Below are positions 11,001-26,000 of a stretch of DNA of 64,000 nucleotides, piece after piece. A program made the translations under genes and the position numbers. The stretch comes from Heliopora coerulea (taxonomy: Eukaryota > Cnidaria > Anthozoa > Scleralcyonacea > Helioporidae). The stretch spans positions 1,887,001 to 1,951,000 of the forward strand of contig JASJOG010000029.1 in NCBI GenBank assembly GCA_030142905.1, in the 5' to 3' direction. The notes under the pieces were generated by a model. It saw nothing but the letters and a program-made list of their open reading frames with translations. It did no database searches and was not told the DNA's origin. Within the stretch, counting starts at the first letter, position 1. Every line of letters begins with the position of its first letter.

Positions 11001-14000
11001 AAACGTGAGTGAAGGTACACTTAGAAAGCGCATGAGAATTTGAAGTGTGAGACGACGAAACTTTACTTTGAGCAACGCGCTTGAGCGAGAACTAAGTTTG
11101 AAGATAAAAACTCTCATCTCAGAAAGCGTCATTGTTCTCTTCGGCTGGCCTTTCTCTTGGTTTGTTGTCATTGTAGAAGACGCACGGGTGTCATTTTCCG
11201 CCTTCACAGACGCCCCACAGTTGAGGCAGTACTTAGCTGATAAAAGAAGCGGAAGACCACAACTACGGCAAAACTACATCTCACACACATTTGCAGCAAC
11301 TCATCTTGCACACACATTTGCAGTAACTCGTGTCCTGACACACATATTTGCAGTAACTAATGTTACTTACACATGTTTGTGTGACATATACACATATCTG
11401 CAGCTGTCGTTGTGGGCCACCGTACAGACTGGACAGCACTCTTTCCACATGTGACTAACGTAACTTTAATTAGATAACTGCACGGAGTTGGAATCGAACC
11501 CTAGTCACAGTAGTGAGAGGTGCATGCACTACCACTGGCCACCAACACCCCCAACAAAATGTTCTATGAAACTTATACGTTACGCGTTTTATATCCCATC
11601 GGGCATTTTGTAAATGACGGACGAGGAGTCTTTCTAGTCTGTGATATTGGGGATATATTGCCTGTTGTATATAGATAGATTGTCTGATGTGCGACCGTAC
11701 CCTGAATGCTTTAAACGTTTATTGGATAATCATGAGGACTCTCTACGTATTAACTTACTGGTGATTTCGAAAATAGAATTGACCGCACACTGATCCTCAC
11801 GAGTAAGGTTTAGCTGCTGCGTCAATTTATTGTGTACTAAAGTCGAATTAAATTCAAATACTAACGCCAACTGACTCAATAGCTCAATTGGCAGACTAGC
11901 AGTCTAGAGACCAAAAGGTGCGAACTCAAATCTCCTTAGAGACAACAAATCTTTCGGTTGACTTTTGCTAGAGGTTAATAATAAAATGACGTAAAAACTT
12001 CACAGGCTGGTAACTGGTGTGACTGATCGCAAAGAATTCTAATGTTTCGAGCAAAAAGCCATTCGTCACAGAAGACCTTTCACCTCAGGGCCTTTGCTCG
12101 AAACGTTCGAATCCTTTGCGATCAGTCACGGCGGTTACAAACCTTTCAACTTCTTACGTAATATATCACTGTCTACGCAGTATCCTATTGTTATAATTAT
12201 ACATTTTTCTCTTCGTATTCCTGAAATACAGTTGTGCATGCAAAGAATAAAACATAAACCAAAATCCATCAAATAATATCACCGCACGTTTGTCTTGTCT
12301 TGTTTATACCTTGACTATCAAGCAAACAAGATGACGTTTTTAGTTAATTCTAGTGTAATTATCTTGTATAGTTCATTCAGTACTGCACGTCCTCACAGAT
12401 AGCGTTATGTTGAGGCCAGAATTTCACGTGAACTCAAAATAAAACCCAAAAACTGTCGCCAGTGGACTCACTAGATAATTTGGTTTCTCAGTTACCAGAG
12501 CCGTACCTAGTTGGTAATTTTCCCGGCGCTAATTCCGTTAAAGGTGCTCCCCCGGCCATCTCCAACGCACCCCAAGCTCTATATATTATGATAATTGTAA
12601 ACTGGTATTAGTGGTATATAACTAAACGAGGAACTGTATTTCTGTAGAAACAAGTGTTTCTTGTGTTTTTTGTATTTTATTACTCAAAATGTGTTTGAAA
12701 ATTTAAATTTGGCTCTTGTGAGCCTGTCAATTAACTACGAGCAGTCGAGACATTAACATTTTGTTGAGTTTCGCGAAAGATTTTTGAATCTAGAAAAAAA
12801 GACCTAAGAGTCGAAATTTTGTTCTGAAAAATTCACCCAATAAAACTTTGCGCTCGAGGTATGCGCGCCAGTGTCCCCTCTCCATGGTACAGCACTGATC
12901 CTTACTTCCACAGGACCATCCCATTATCCCTATGCTACTCAACACGGGAAGACTGACTCAATTGGAAGGCCCAGAAATGGGCTATCAAGGGACCATCTCA
13001 GGGGACGGACAGGGAACCAAACTTAAGTACGTTCATGTACATTCGTACCAAAATCAGCTAGCTCTAGTAATAACAGCTGATTAGAAAATGAGTATAACTC
13101 AACATAGGTAACTCGATCTTTCAATGGAGCAGTTCAAAAGTACCAAATTAATTCCAACAGCGACCAGTGTTATCATTGAAAATATTCGACACTTACTTCT
13201 TGATGGTTCATCTTTATCTTCGCCTCGATTTCCTTTTGCTGTTTCGCCAAAGTGCTCGTTGCGTTCTCGGCATTGCGCAACCGAGTGCGAAGCGATCGCA
13301 CTTTCAGATCCAGACTGCTCAAGTCCGTAGTCGACACCCCAGCAGATGTCGCACGTGGTGCAGGCTTGTTCTTCGCTTCTTTTTGCTCAGCAAGTTCATA
13401 AAGACGATCAATAAGGGCGTCGATGATACGACCTACATAACGATCAACGAGACGTATGCGTCACCTCAGAAGTTAATTCGGTTTATTTTGAAAATAAGAT
13501 GATCGGCTACAAGGTCGTGTTCCGTGCGTCATTTCACTTATTGCACAACTTGGCTCATAAACAGCACGCACAATGTTAAATCAAACTTTGTTAGTCAGAG
13601 GAAAATCATTGACAACCAATCCTCCCCGGAAAGAGTTAATTGAGATAGGTTTTAATTTTAGAACTCTGTCATCTCATCAATCTACGTCAATACGTTGATT
13701 AATGACATGTCCAGTTCATATGAACTAAACATGTCCACCGACGTATTTGGAGGGCCCATAGTGCCATAACCCCACTTCACCCCCTACCTCCCACGTTGTT
13801 TTAGCATAAAAACTTACTCAAGTGTTAGATTGATAGATTTATTATTACTCATTAGAAGAGATTTTCCGTTCAGAGTAAGTTACAAAAATTAACTCAGACA
13901 AACGTCACGCAAGCTCTTGGCCCATCGTGCCAAGGAAAACCCTGGCTACGCAACTGTAACTGCCAGACGGTTACATGGTATCTGACTTACTTTGTGACTA

Positions 14001-17000
14001 CAACTTGTTAGTAATTTTTCTTTGGAGAAAAAAAAAAGCGAAAAAAAAAAGCAAACCAGTATGACAATCCATTCAAGAAACACCTAACGGTTCATTAACT
14101 AGTTCACTAACAAAATACCTAACTGGTTCCTAGGCAACTGCTTTTTAGCCTCTCGAAAATCAGATAATATCCCACACGTTTTGAGCGACATATCCTAAAC
14201 TTTAACACCATATAAGTTAAATCATGTAATGTTTAACTATCAAAATTTTAGTCTGAAGATTATTTAGGTAAAGTCAAACATTCACTGAAACTGCGCTTGC
14301 TATTTATTGAAACAGGTAATGCACACATTGCTCGGTACCTGACGCGTACCGACAAAAACTTATTAACGCATCGAAATACCTACATACCTACATACCTACA
14401 TACCACGAAACCCGGATGAAAACTGCTCCCTAGCCCACTCCCCAACTGACAACACTACCACTATTCATGCTTTGAGCAACCGAATACAAATTTATCAACA
14501 AAATTTGTAAGTTTCTCCTCCTTATATTAACATTTAGTTAACAAAACTTTAAGTCCGGTTGTCTTAAACATGGACAGTACTATGCACGGTGATAGGAAGG
14601 TATCCGCTGAACAAACTATCCACACTTCATACAACAGGTCGCAGTTTCTGTCGTACAACACGTAGTTGCGTAAGTGCCCATTTGCACGATTTTTACACGA
14701 TACGACTGTCGTATACAACTGTTCATTTTGATGTATCCGATTCAGTCATGAGTCTTCAGGACCAATTTCAACATTCGCGAGCGAATAGCAAACAGGAATG
14801 GAATTATACTTTTATGACATAATCGCATACGCCAAAGTGAACAATTGTGTACGACAATCGTATCGTGTGGACAGGGCTTTAATAAGATTTCAACGTACGA
14901 AGATAAAGTTATAATTATCACTTACGTTTACGGTCGTCATCGATCTTGTCAAAAGCTGACTTTGGCGCGTCCGTTTCATCAGCAGGGGGGGCAGGGGGCT
15001 CCTCTTCCTCCTCCTCTTCCTCTTCTTCTTCCTCCTCCTCCTCCTCTTGTTGTTGTTGCTCCAGCTCCCGACGTTTCCGTTCCTCCTCTTCCTTCTGGCG
15101 CCTAAGATTGGCTTCTTCCTCTTCCTTCTTTCTCCGCTCCTCCTCTTCTCTTTCTTGTCTTAAGAAGTCAACCAAAGCCCCGTCAACTCACTTCAAAATC
15201 CCACTTACCCGTTCTGTCCGATCCACAGCAAGCGATTTTTAAAAAACTGAGATTAAGTTGGGTCACTGAATACGCCATTGGGAATTACGTCACCGTTACG
15301 TAATACGAATATGTAACTTCAATGAACCTTCAGTATTTGCTCAGCACGCAGAGTGACGAAGAATTTGTTCAAAGTCAAAAAATGACTTAGTTCAGAGACT
15401 CTAAAGTAGCTCGACTAAGACTAAACTAGTACGCTCTTAACTTCACCCATGGGCTTAAGTCAGACCGTCTTTAATCGAGTAGTACTGTATGGGACTTTCA
15501 ATGTTCATCAAGGGTCGTTACAATTCTGTGAAATGACCTGATATCAGTTCTGAAACACAGCATCTGTTTCTACGTGTGCTCCTGCAGATATCTCAATAAA
15601 TCGCAGTGCCTGGTGTAAAACATCAGCTGTGGCACTGAAGTCAAACAACATAGGGCACGTTGTTTTGTCTCGTTTTCAATAACGGTTCGTTTTTTTGGAC
15701 CTGAAAAATTCTTTGGGTTGAGAACATCTCGTAAGTTAAAACGAAGCTGTCGAGTGCTTTAAAATTTTTGATTCCAACCCTGAGGCAACGCAAAAATTTA
15801 GAGTTTTCAAGACTGTGATTATATTTTAAAAAGAAAGGTTTTCGACGAAGTTTGGTGCCATGATGGTAAGGCCTTATTGTAATCTAAGCTAGTTTGATGA
15901 GTAGATGTAGATTAAGTTAAAAATTATTAATAATAATTAATTATTAATTAATATAAATTAATAAATAATTAATTGTAGTGAATTATTATTGATTATTAAT
16001 TTATGAATAATTATCATTAAATAGTAGTGGTAGTGGTAGTGGTAGTGGTAGTTGATTAAGTTGGTTTTAGCAACTAACTGGAAACGCAGAGACTACAGAT
16101 AGTCAGAATATAGATTTTAAAGTGCTGCTAGCACTTCGGTCTTGAGACATTTGTCTTGTCTTGCAGTCCCTCCTAACATTTACTCTCCAAATGTTCAACC
16201 AAATTTTCTAACATTAGTAAACTAGCTATCACAAGCACTAGTAAAATAAAATGAACTTCTGTTTACCTTCGGGTCCGGCTTGAACCAGAATCGTCACCTG
16301 AAATATTTAAAAGGGAATTTACAAATTGCACTGCGTAGATAAATTCTGTTAACCTTTTTTCCGCCATCCCTTTTTGAGATCACTGACCCTCCATTTTCTC
16401 CCTTCATTTGAACATGGGCCTTCAAAGTTATCAATGGATTCCAATAATTTCAGTGTCACACAAATCAACGGATGCAAAGTCCGACTCTAAATATTTCAAT
16501 TTTACTTTACTTTTAACAAAAACACAACACAGTCAGCCTATTAGAGAGTTAATGTTTATTTCAGATTTCAGTGTTTGCGTCCTCATACGTGTTTCCTACT
16601 GTTGTCACCTTCCTGGATAGCATCATAGTCTGGTAGAGAGTGTTCTTTATACTCGCAAATCTTTAAGCAGGATTAAGTCCTAGTCTCTTTTCAAGAAGAA
16701 TAACAGCAGATTTGATAACTTTGGAATTCGGATGTTGATTTAGACCAACTTTTAATTTACTTTCATATGCAATTCGGTCCCTATTTGGGCATTTTGTTTG
16801 GATTTTCATCTTTGTCATCATTTCACTTCTAAGATATGTTAATTACACCCACTACATGTACCATAATCACTTTTCGGCATTGGGAAATGATATCAGCGCT
16901 TTTGTAAACTAATAAGTTAGTGACATCATTTTATACCGACGTCCTACGTTAGAGAGTTACTGGGTTGGGTCAAAGTAACACCTTTAACAACGATTCATAC

Positions 17001-20000
17001 AAGACCGTAGAAAGTATGGTAATTTATCGGAAGTTCCCGTGGTGTAAGTTTAAATAAAATGTCCACTGGAATATTAATTTGCAGACTTCAACGTGACCTC
17101 ATGCGGGACTAGCATGAGAGGGTTGCTACAACGAGATTTGGTTAAAAATCACTCACTAATGGCATGATACAAACATTGATTTTTGCCTAAAATTTATTGA
17201 ATAAAAAATTGTTAAAAATCATCCCGCATCCTCAACCTGGGACTAACTCTGCACTTAGTTAGTACCATACGTATCAAAGATGGCACATTTAACAATTTTA
17301 AAGGCCATCAGACGCCTGAAATTATTTTAATTTTGTTTAATAGGCCAAGGTATGGCGTTGAAACGTCTTTGATGTCCATTTTTGTTCACCAAGTAATCAG
17401 CTTTTTGTAATATGGGAAGTAATTGTAGTACAGCCGTGGCGTAGAATGATGTTGTGAGTAAGGGCCGCTCCACCAATCCACCTGCCTTTCATATTAACCC
17501 TCTAGAGACTAGATATGGAGAAGAAATGGGACGAAAAATCACCGGCTTTCAGGTAATTATTTGTTGTGTATGACACAGAAAATATGCAAATATTTTTAAA
17601 ATTTACACAAGGAAATTGGTCAACATGAAAACAGTAAAAAAATTCATGGGGATGACAGCAAAGAGGTGAACAGATGTTTCAATTGCTAACATTTCAATAC
17701 GATATGAAAAGTAATCGCACGCACGAATGTACTGACACAGTGACACAAATGTCAACCCATAACTCCGGGTTTGTTTATCCAAGGCCTTTCCGAGCATAAT
17801 CACTCTTACCTCTGAAAAATTATTCGGGGGCGCCAGTCCCAGAGCCCTCCTGATTTCTGCGCCACTGTACATATGACGTCAGTTTTCAGGTATGTGACAA
17901 ATCTAAAAGTTGCGCATATCTTCAAAACTCACGAAAAAAACAAGCAAATTTGAGGACGGATGCAAGTGAACAGACTAAACGAAAGAGTTCAAGTTCTGTC
18001 GTGGATACAGTAATACTAGCACCAGGTTCGTCAATTCGAAAAAAAAAAAGGTGACATTATAGAACGATGGTGACAATGCAACTTCAATGGCGTTCTTTAG
18101 TTTTCTGTCAGTAACAATGCACAAAATTTCAAGTGACTTTGGCTGAATAATTGACAAGATATACATAACTTTTACATTTGTCATAAAGCTAGCTGCCGGA
18201 TATGACGTCACTATGCACTTACTTTGTATGGTACAAAAAACTAATTACATTGACAAGTGGTATAGTGAACATTACGAGTAAGTAACCAAATTTAAGCCTC
18301 AAATTACTGACCATTCTCTCTCTTCTTCCTTCTTTCTTCTCGTGCCCGTTGCCTGTCAGCATCAGCCTTGCTGCTTTCCTCATCTCTCTGCCTTCTTCTC
18401 TCCTCACGTTCACGTCTTCTTTGTTCTCTTTGCTTGGCAAAGTCATCCTGGTCAAATTAAAAAAAGACAAAATATAAACAAGTTGTACACCATGATATAC
18501 AGTAGCGCATTACCACGGTGGGCCTAGGGGGTATCCCCCACGTCTCTGCACGACCATTTCAGGCCGAGCCGGCGGAAGAGGGGAAACTAGGGGGGCATTA
18601 GCCCCCTCCGATAATAATGCTATGAAAAATTTAATAAAAGTATTCAGTTGTGTGCTGGGCAAGCTGTGTTAGGTGCAAGTACTTTGAACAACTCTGAGGT
18701 CTAAGCAGGTTTTTCTGACTGTTTACCAGTCAACTGACCCAGCTTGCACGTCACACAACCGAACACCTTTACTAACATGAAACAACTTACCAACTTAAGT
18801 CAAAATTTTCTAATTTAAGAAGTAGACCAGGTGTAATGGGAAAAAATAGATGAGTAATTCAATTAATGTTACGGTGAAACTGCGTTCTCTCTTGTTGAAA
18901 TAGATCTTACTTTGCAATTTGTTAGGCCAATTAGATCAGGTGGGACAAAAAACTGTAGGAAATTTTAATGATTTCAGCTATGCAATCAGGAAGTTTTTAG
19001 GATTGGTACCCAGCCCCCAATGATGATTTGCTTCTGCCGTGCATGTCAGGACCAATAACTCTGCCTAGTTTTCATACACCTCTATTTAATGCAAGAATTT
19101 CCAAACGTATGAATGAGTATATTACTTCATATGGTGAAAAACTCAACATCTCATCTGACCTAAACAAATTCCATACTCCGTGTTATGTTTTGTTATGTTG
19201 TGACTTATTTGCAACAATCATAAAAGTTGGCCAAAGTTCTAAGCTACTTTTTGGACTGTACAGTGGATATTTGCTCATTTTGACAAAAATATTTGTCTCT
19301 TTAAATACACTTGAATACACTCCTTACTGAACGTACAATTATTGTAAACTTGCAAGTACCCACTTATGAAGACCTAATTAGAGCACGTAAAAATACAACT
19401 GTAGGGAGTCAAATTAACCCTATTTGGGCTGGACCAGAATGAATGAATGAACGAACGAAAGAAAGAAAGAAAACAAACAAACAAGCAAACAAAGGAAGGA
19501 AGGAAGGAAGGAAGGAAGAAAAAAAGATACTAAGAAAGAAAGAAACTAAGAAAGAAAGAAGGAAACTAAGAAAGAAAGGGATACTTAAAGTTCTTAAAAA
19601 CTTTGCTAAATAAGTTATTACAACAGGACAAATTAGTAGAGAGTGTTTTGAAAAGAATGCAAAAAGCAGTTATATTTGGCTCGATTCATATAAAAAACCT
19701 TTTTAAATCTGTTAGAACTTAAGAATTTTAACATGTATATATTTAGTATCGATGGTTAAAGGTGTTCAGACTACTCGATTAGAGCCCTGAACATATTTTA
19801 TGTAATTATCTTTTTAAACAAGACATCAAATTTAAAGAAAGAAACTAAGAAAGAAAGAAACTAAAAAGGAAAGAAAGAAACTAAAAAAGAAAGAAAGAAA
19901 CTAAAAAAGAAAGAAAGGAACTAAAAAAGAAAGAAGGAAACTAAGAAAAAAAGCATGAAAGCATGAAAGAAAGTAAGAAAGAAAGAACGAACGGACGAGC

Positions 20001-23000
20001 GGACGAAAGAAAGAACGAAAGAAAGAAAAAACGAAAAGAAAGAAATAAAGAACGAAAGAAAGAAAAAAAGAGAGAAAGAAGAAAGAGAGAAAGAAAAAAG
20101 AGAGAAAGAAGGGAGAAAGAAAGAGAATAAGAGAAAGAGAATGAAAGAAAGAGAGAAAGAAAGATAACGAAAGAAACAGAAAAACAAAGAAAGAAAGAAA
20201 GGAGAGAAGGAAAGGAAACATACACAACAGTTGATAAAAAAGGCTGTGTCAAATTCACAAGTACACTACTTATGAAATATCATAAGATAAGTAATAAATA
20301 CTGAAACATGACAATACAATCAATAAACTGCATAGGTGCGTGACCAGGATTTCTAAAAGGGGGAACTATAAAAATGGTTTCTTAGTGATGTTGTGCAGTG
20401 ACCTCCAAGGGAAAATTTTCCATTCTTGAGATCCAAAGATACAGTACCTCAGAGTTGCATTTCCTGGTATAATAATTGAATAAAAGACAGTTTTTTACCG
20501 ACCAATGTGTGAGGCAATGGTCCCTACTGCCTTCCCCAATTGGTTTTGCCCCTGGTATAGTAGGTAGAAAGTTGTGCCAGTTTTCAAGAGGGTGTAATCC
20601 CCCCTGGTAGCCTTCGTAACATGAGAATCTTATTTCATCGCTAGTTGTGTGTGAAATCCAAAGTACTGCTACCACTGAAACACATGAGCAAACATGATGA
20701 CATTTGAAATTGATTGTATGTCAACTTGTTTATACCTGTATGGTGGTTTAGGGCATAAATAAGGTCATAGTGTGCAGAATTTTGAAATGGAAGATCTAAG
20801 GGCAAGAAGCATTGCAGAAAGAGGCTTTGATCTCTAAAATGTTTTCTGATTGATAACATCTGGAAATAGTTCAGTTTCCTTTAAAAGGAAGCTTAAAATA
20901 AAACATTTCTACTTATCCAATTTACCCTTTTGACTAACAACAAAAGTTGTTTATGTGCTATGCCATACACTACAAAGTACTGTACCATGCTTGGCATATT
21001 TTACTTCTATACTTTCCAGTAAAAATCTTACAGGGATTGTACACACTAATAAAGTGGCCACCATAACCATAGAATATGAATGCCTACTCTAACCTCTTAG
21101 CAATGTGGTTCCACAGTCTAGTTTGGTATCATTTTTAATTTGACATGGTGTACTGTAATTTACAGTACAGTGAGTCTGCATTACCATCAGGAATATCTTC
21201 ATATACAAGTCCTGCATGCTATATTGATATTATTCATTTATCTGGTTGCTTGGGTATTTTTACAAGCACTAAAGGTACAAAAAACCAATACCAACCAACA
21301 ATTTGAAGAAATATAAAACAAAACATAATCCAAAGATCAGCATCTTGAGAAATCCAAGATATGGATTGAAACAAGATGAGAAATGAGTTAGTGATATTTT
21401 GATTTTATTACAAAATCATTGTCAGACTGATGATTTTGTAATAAAATCGAAATATCACAAACTCATTTCTCATCTTGTTTCAATCCATATCTTGGATTTC
21501 CCAAGATGCTGATCTTCAGATTATGTTTTGTTTTATACTAAAGGTACAATTTGGGGGTTTTTTGCTGCACCCATTTTTTTTTATTATTGGGTGTAGAAGC
21601 ATTGGGTGCATAATTCTTTTGGTGCAGAAGTCCACCTTGTTCCTGTGTGACTGTGTGAATATCACTCTTGAACTTAAAAAAATAATTACAGGTAGCCCTA
21701 ACAAAGTGCTCCTATTTTGAGTTCTCAGTTTGGTTGAGATTTTAACTAATTATCTTGAACATCTGGATACTTCACTGAAGATTTTCCAAGAGATTTGCAA
21801 GACTTCACAGGATATTTAAGAAATAATTGTTTTGAATTTTTGGAATTTTCTGATTCAAGTGTAAACACAGAACACAGAACCTTTCAAATGCTTACTTTTG
21901 GCCATAATATACATTATAGAAAGAATTACTGTAGGAATTAAATTAGATAGAAAGACTAGTTGCAAAACTCCAAAGAAATATACAATTGAGTTTTCATAAT
22001 TTAAAAATATACATATTTCCTGTTGTTATAGTATGGTACAAGAATTTTTTTGTAGTAGAATTCACCCGTGAACAGTACAACAATATCAAAGCTATTTCTT
22101 AAGTTTTGCATACTAACAAAATTCTAAAACAAAATACAGTTAAGAAAGATTAGTACCTGGCATGTAAAGAACTTGCCATAATAAACAAACATACCAATTT
22201 TTCACTGTATTTTGCACTTTGCACTATGTCTTACTCTAATACAGTACATACTTGTTTGCAAACTCCAGAGTCTAATCCAGATTGTATCAGTTTGGTACTG
22301 GTGAGGGACTAGTTTTTCTTGCAAAATTATTGATTGAATAAACTAGTTCCACACAACCCTAGTTTGGTTCTATAATTCTGGAGAATGATTGTACAATGTA
22401 CCCCTTTTCTCTGGATACATGATCTTAGTAAAGCTTGTTTCAATCATTGCTAACTTAGTTCCTATGACACTGCCGAAATTCTTTATAATTTCATAACATT
22501 TTTAACTGTGAAGGAATTCAACATTGGGGCCAAGAGATTTTTCATTTTGCTATAAGATTAAAAATAAAATCTATAACACTGTTAGGTAAAACTGTAGAAG
22601 TCAATCTATTTTTCACTGTGACTAAATAGTTTGTCACAAAATTAACAAGGTATTTTCATTGGTGGAGAGGGGCTAGCTTCCTAAATATTTGTTACAGTCA
22701 CTATTTTTATATGGCATCTTAGTAGGTCAGTTAACCAATTAATGGCAAGGGCATAACTTAATATTTTACTCAGTTAACACTCTATGACTTTACTCATCAA
22801 AGGCATGAGCCCTGCCCATTAATTGTGAAGTTAATATTTGCAATAATTAAAACTGAAACTCAAGGCATTTTCATGTGTTGGCAGTCAATTTTTCCTTACT
22901 GAGGAAGTGCTGAACTAGTTCACATTGGTTAACACCAGAGAGCTTTATTTTTCAAGTGGAGATTTCCAGCAGGAAAAGAGGTTAACAACAAGCAATTACT

Positions 23001-26000
23001 GTAAGTTTCTCCAGCATTTATCATTCCACATGCCACTCCCTGAAATTAAATAGTCTACTTGCCCACTCGTGTTGCAAAAAATTTGTACACTTACATGAAA
23101 TACTCTGTATTTGACACCCTGTAACATTTTAAATTCCATAAAATTTCTTGATTTGAATTAATTGATACCCCCAGTGATTTTTTAGTCCCTATGTCTCTGG
23201 TCTTAGGTCAATGAGAAACTCAGTAATTTATCAGTCAGGTTCTAGCACCTTTCCAAAAGCCAGACTGTCACCCACCTCAGTGTCTCAAGGGGTGCCAATT
23301 TTTCTTGCACTCTGGTCAATGTACAATGTATTATTACCTTATTCTGAGTTCCTGATCTAGTCTACAATTTTTCTGGCTTATTTTCGTGTTCATGGACCAC
23401 AAAAAGTTTTGCTCCCTACAGTATGTATGATTCTGAGAGAGCATTTTTGAATCTGATTTTCAGATACACTACACACCTCAAACTTCTAATCAGGGCTGGA
23501 TTAGGAATGGGACGGAAGGGCTGGAGCTGCCACTCAACAACACATAAGCATGCCGGTTATTCACCATATTTCTATTATAAAGCAGCTCACCATATCCCAC
23601 ATTAATTATGGTGATCTAGTGACCAAATATTAGGCAGAAGATTGACAACACAATGTTTTATTTTTGGATAACATAAAATAAATCTGGAATCCCTAAATGG
23701 GGGACCCTTAATATCAAGGGCCCATGGCCCAGGTCCCAGTGGTCCTGTCCTTAATCCACCACTGCTTCTGATACTATTTTGCAGGCAAGTCCAGCAGTTA
23801 CATTATTTCAGAGGACCTTTTCCCTGGATTTATATTTCTGTAGATGGATTATTTTTTTGCAAGGTGCTTATTGTTTAAAGGAGATTTTACAACTCAAAAT
23901 TGGTTGGGTTTACGATGGTTTGGAATTTTGCATCTCAAGAATCAAATTCAATTACTTCATTGAAGGAGATTACAAATGAGGCACTAACAAAGTCATAGTA
24001 TAAATAAATAGTAAAATGAAATATACTGTATAAACATATAAACACAAAGAACACTAAGCAGCTTTTACTGTGTCTAGTACTTTATAAGAAAGAATGGTAA
24101 TGTATGTTGAAGATGGCAGAATTGAGCTGCTTTGCTAATGGACAATGCCTACCATAGGGTCCAAATTAGCACTTTGCAAATCACAATTTGTGAAGTAATT
24201 TTGAAAATTGCAAAAATCTGTGAAGCAATTTTTTCTGAAAACTGTAAAGCTTACAGTGTTTTAGCTTTGTTAGTTTTTGACTCAAGCAAATATTCTAATG
24301 GCACTAACAATAACATGACAATCACACTGCTTTGCTGATGCCATGATCATCGCTACGATGATTTTTAAAGCAACATGTTTACAATGTGTTATGATTTTTA
24401 AAGCAATATATTCCCAGTATATAAGCAAAACTCCATTTTAGATGTAAGCAAAGTATGTCACAGTAGTTCATTTAATGGTTAGATAAAGAAAAGAAGGAGA
24501 ATCTGCAAACATTCTTCTTTTCTCTAAAAATCTTATTTTTGGGTAGAGGCAGGGCATGTGTGTGTTAAACATTATTTTTCAAAAACCAAATAGCAAAGCT
24601 GTTCTGGATCGCCAATTCAGACCCGGTACCATGCCCTTAAAAGAACAAGGCACACCTAAAGGGGGGTTGGCAGGGTCACGTCCCCTACCCACTTTGTGGG
24701 AAATCTTACATATGTACATGCACTATTTCAGTGACAGCTTTTTGCCCTCATGCCCTTCAAAATTTGTAGTTGTGCCCCTGAAATACAGCTAAAATTTAAG
24801 GAATGCATTATGATTGGGAAAACAGTCACTTGGTTGTCATCCATATTGATACTGTGAATGGTTTTTCATTAAAGAAATGAAATAATTTGACATATACCTG
24901 TTCTGTGCATAAATCCTATTTTAGAAGTAATCTCTTAATGCAAGCCTGTAGGCTTACTTTCAAGGGCCTTACTATCAGTATGATTTTCATTTAAGATCAG
25001 ATGGCTACATTGAGGAGGGGATATTTTCAAGGGGGCTTGTCAGAGGTTCATTGTATATACATTATACATGTTCACATGTAATTTCATTTAATCATATATT
25101 ATGATAATAAATTGAGATATGATGTTCCAGTACCCTGCTGGGTGCATAAGATTAATTATAGTACTGAACCAATCTGACCTCAATAATCATCCATTACTGA
25201 ATGTACAGGCCAAAGTTTGTCACTGATACACTGTACTTTCTCTAAAACTACAGCCAATTCATATCAGCTCTCTTAAAGGTAACTTGCTAATTCTTTCCAA
25301 AATACTTCTTTGACATAACAGTGTGTTCACCATTATATGCTGAGTAAGTCATTTAATAGTACAAAGACAGCCTCGAGTGTTAATAATCTGTTTGTCAGTT
25401 TCCCTGGACAAACATAATTTGTGACTTTAAAAACTTAATAGAACCGTTAAAATGTTAAAGAAATGTACATAGGGAAAGATGTAATGCTTATCTACAATCC
25501 TCTGAGCATAGTAATTGTCTTCAGACTTCATGTTCTCACAAAGGAATCTAGAGCATTTAAATTATTGCCAATCTGTTCAACAATAATTCAAAGTTTTAGA
25601 ATTACATTTCATCCATGACAAAAGCTACAACTAATCTATAGTGATTTTATGCTCCTTCAACATTAATTGGATTCTTCCAATTCTACATAGTATGGCTGAT
25701 GTAATTTTAATAGCAACCTGAGAGTAAAAAATGTTCTGTTAATGCTTACTGAATAGAGTGCAGACATTACCAAGTGTGTTAGTGTCTGGGGCCAGAATAA
25801 TCTCCTCAAAAGGTTATCAAACATGTGGAAAACAACAGTATGCGTTGTCTTCATATTCTGAACGAAAATGAGGTGAAAGAAAAGAATTGCAACAACGATG
25901 TGACAATATTTGCAATGAAAGCTCACATGGTAAAGGCTTCTGGGAATCTCAGCAAGAAGCCAAGAACCAGAAACAATTGTCCCGTTAATCACTACAAAAC

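Noticed and set aside
11047..11454. A 135-codon plus-strand frame
   Set aside because: It spans the inner repeats and end of a MITE.
15209..15246. A 38-nt exon in the coiled-coil gene
   Set aside because: It would keep phase, but the direct splice from the mini-exon at 16267 to an acceptor at 15158 also keeps phase with a better pyrimidine tract and a more uniform protein.
19901..20258. Overlapping minus-strand open frames of about 90-108 codons
   Set aside because: They translate a GAAA purine tract into Phe/Ser/Leu repeats; simple sequence, not a gene.
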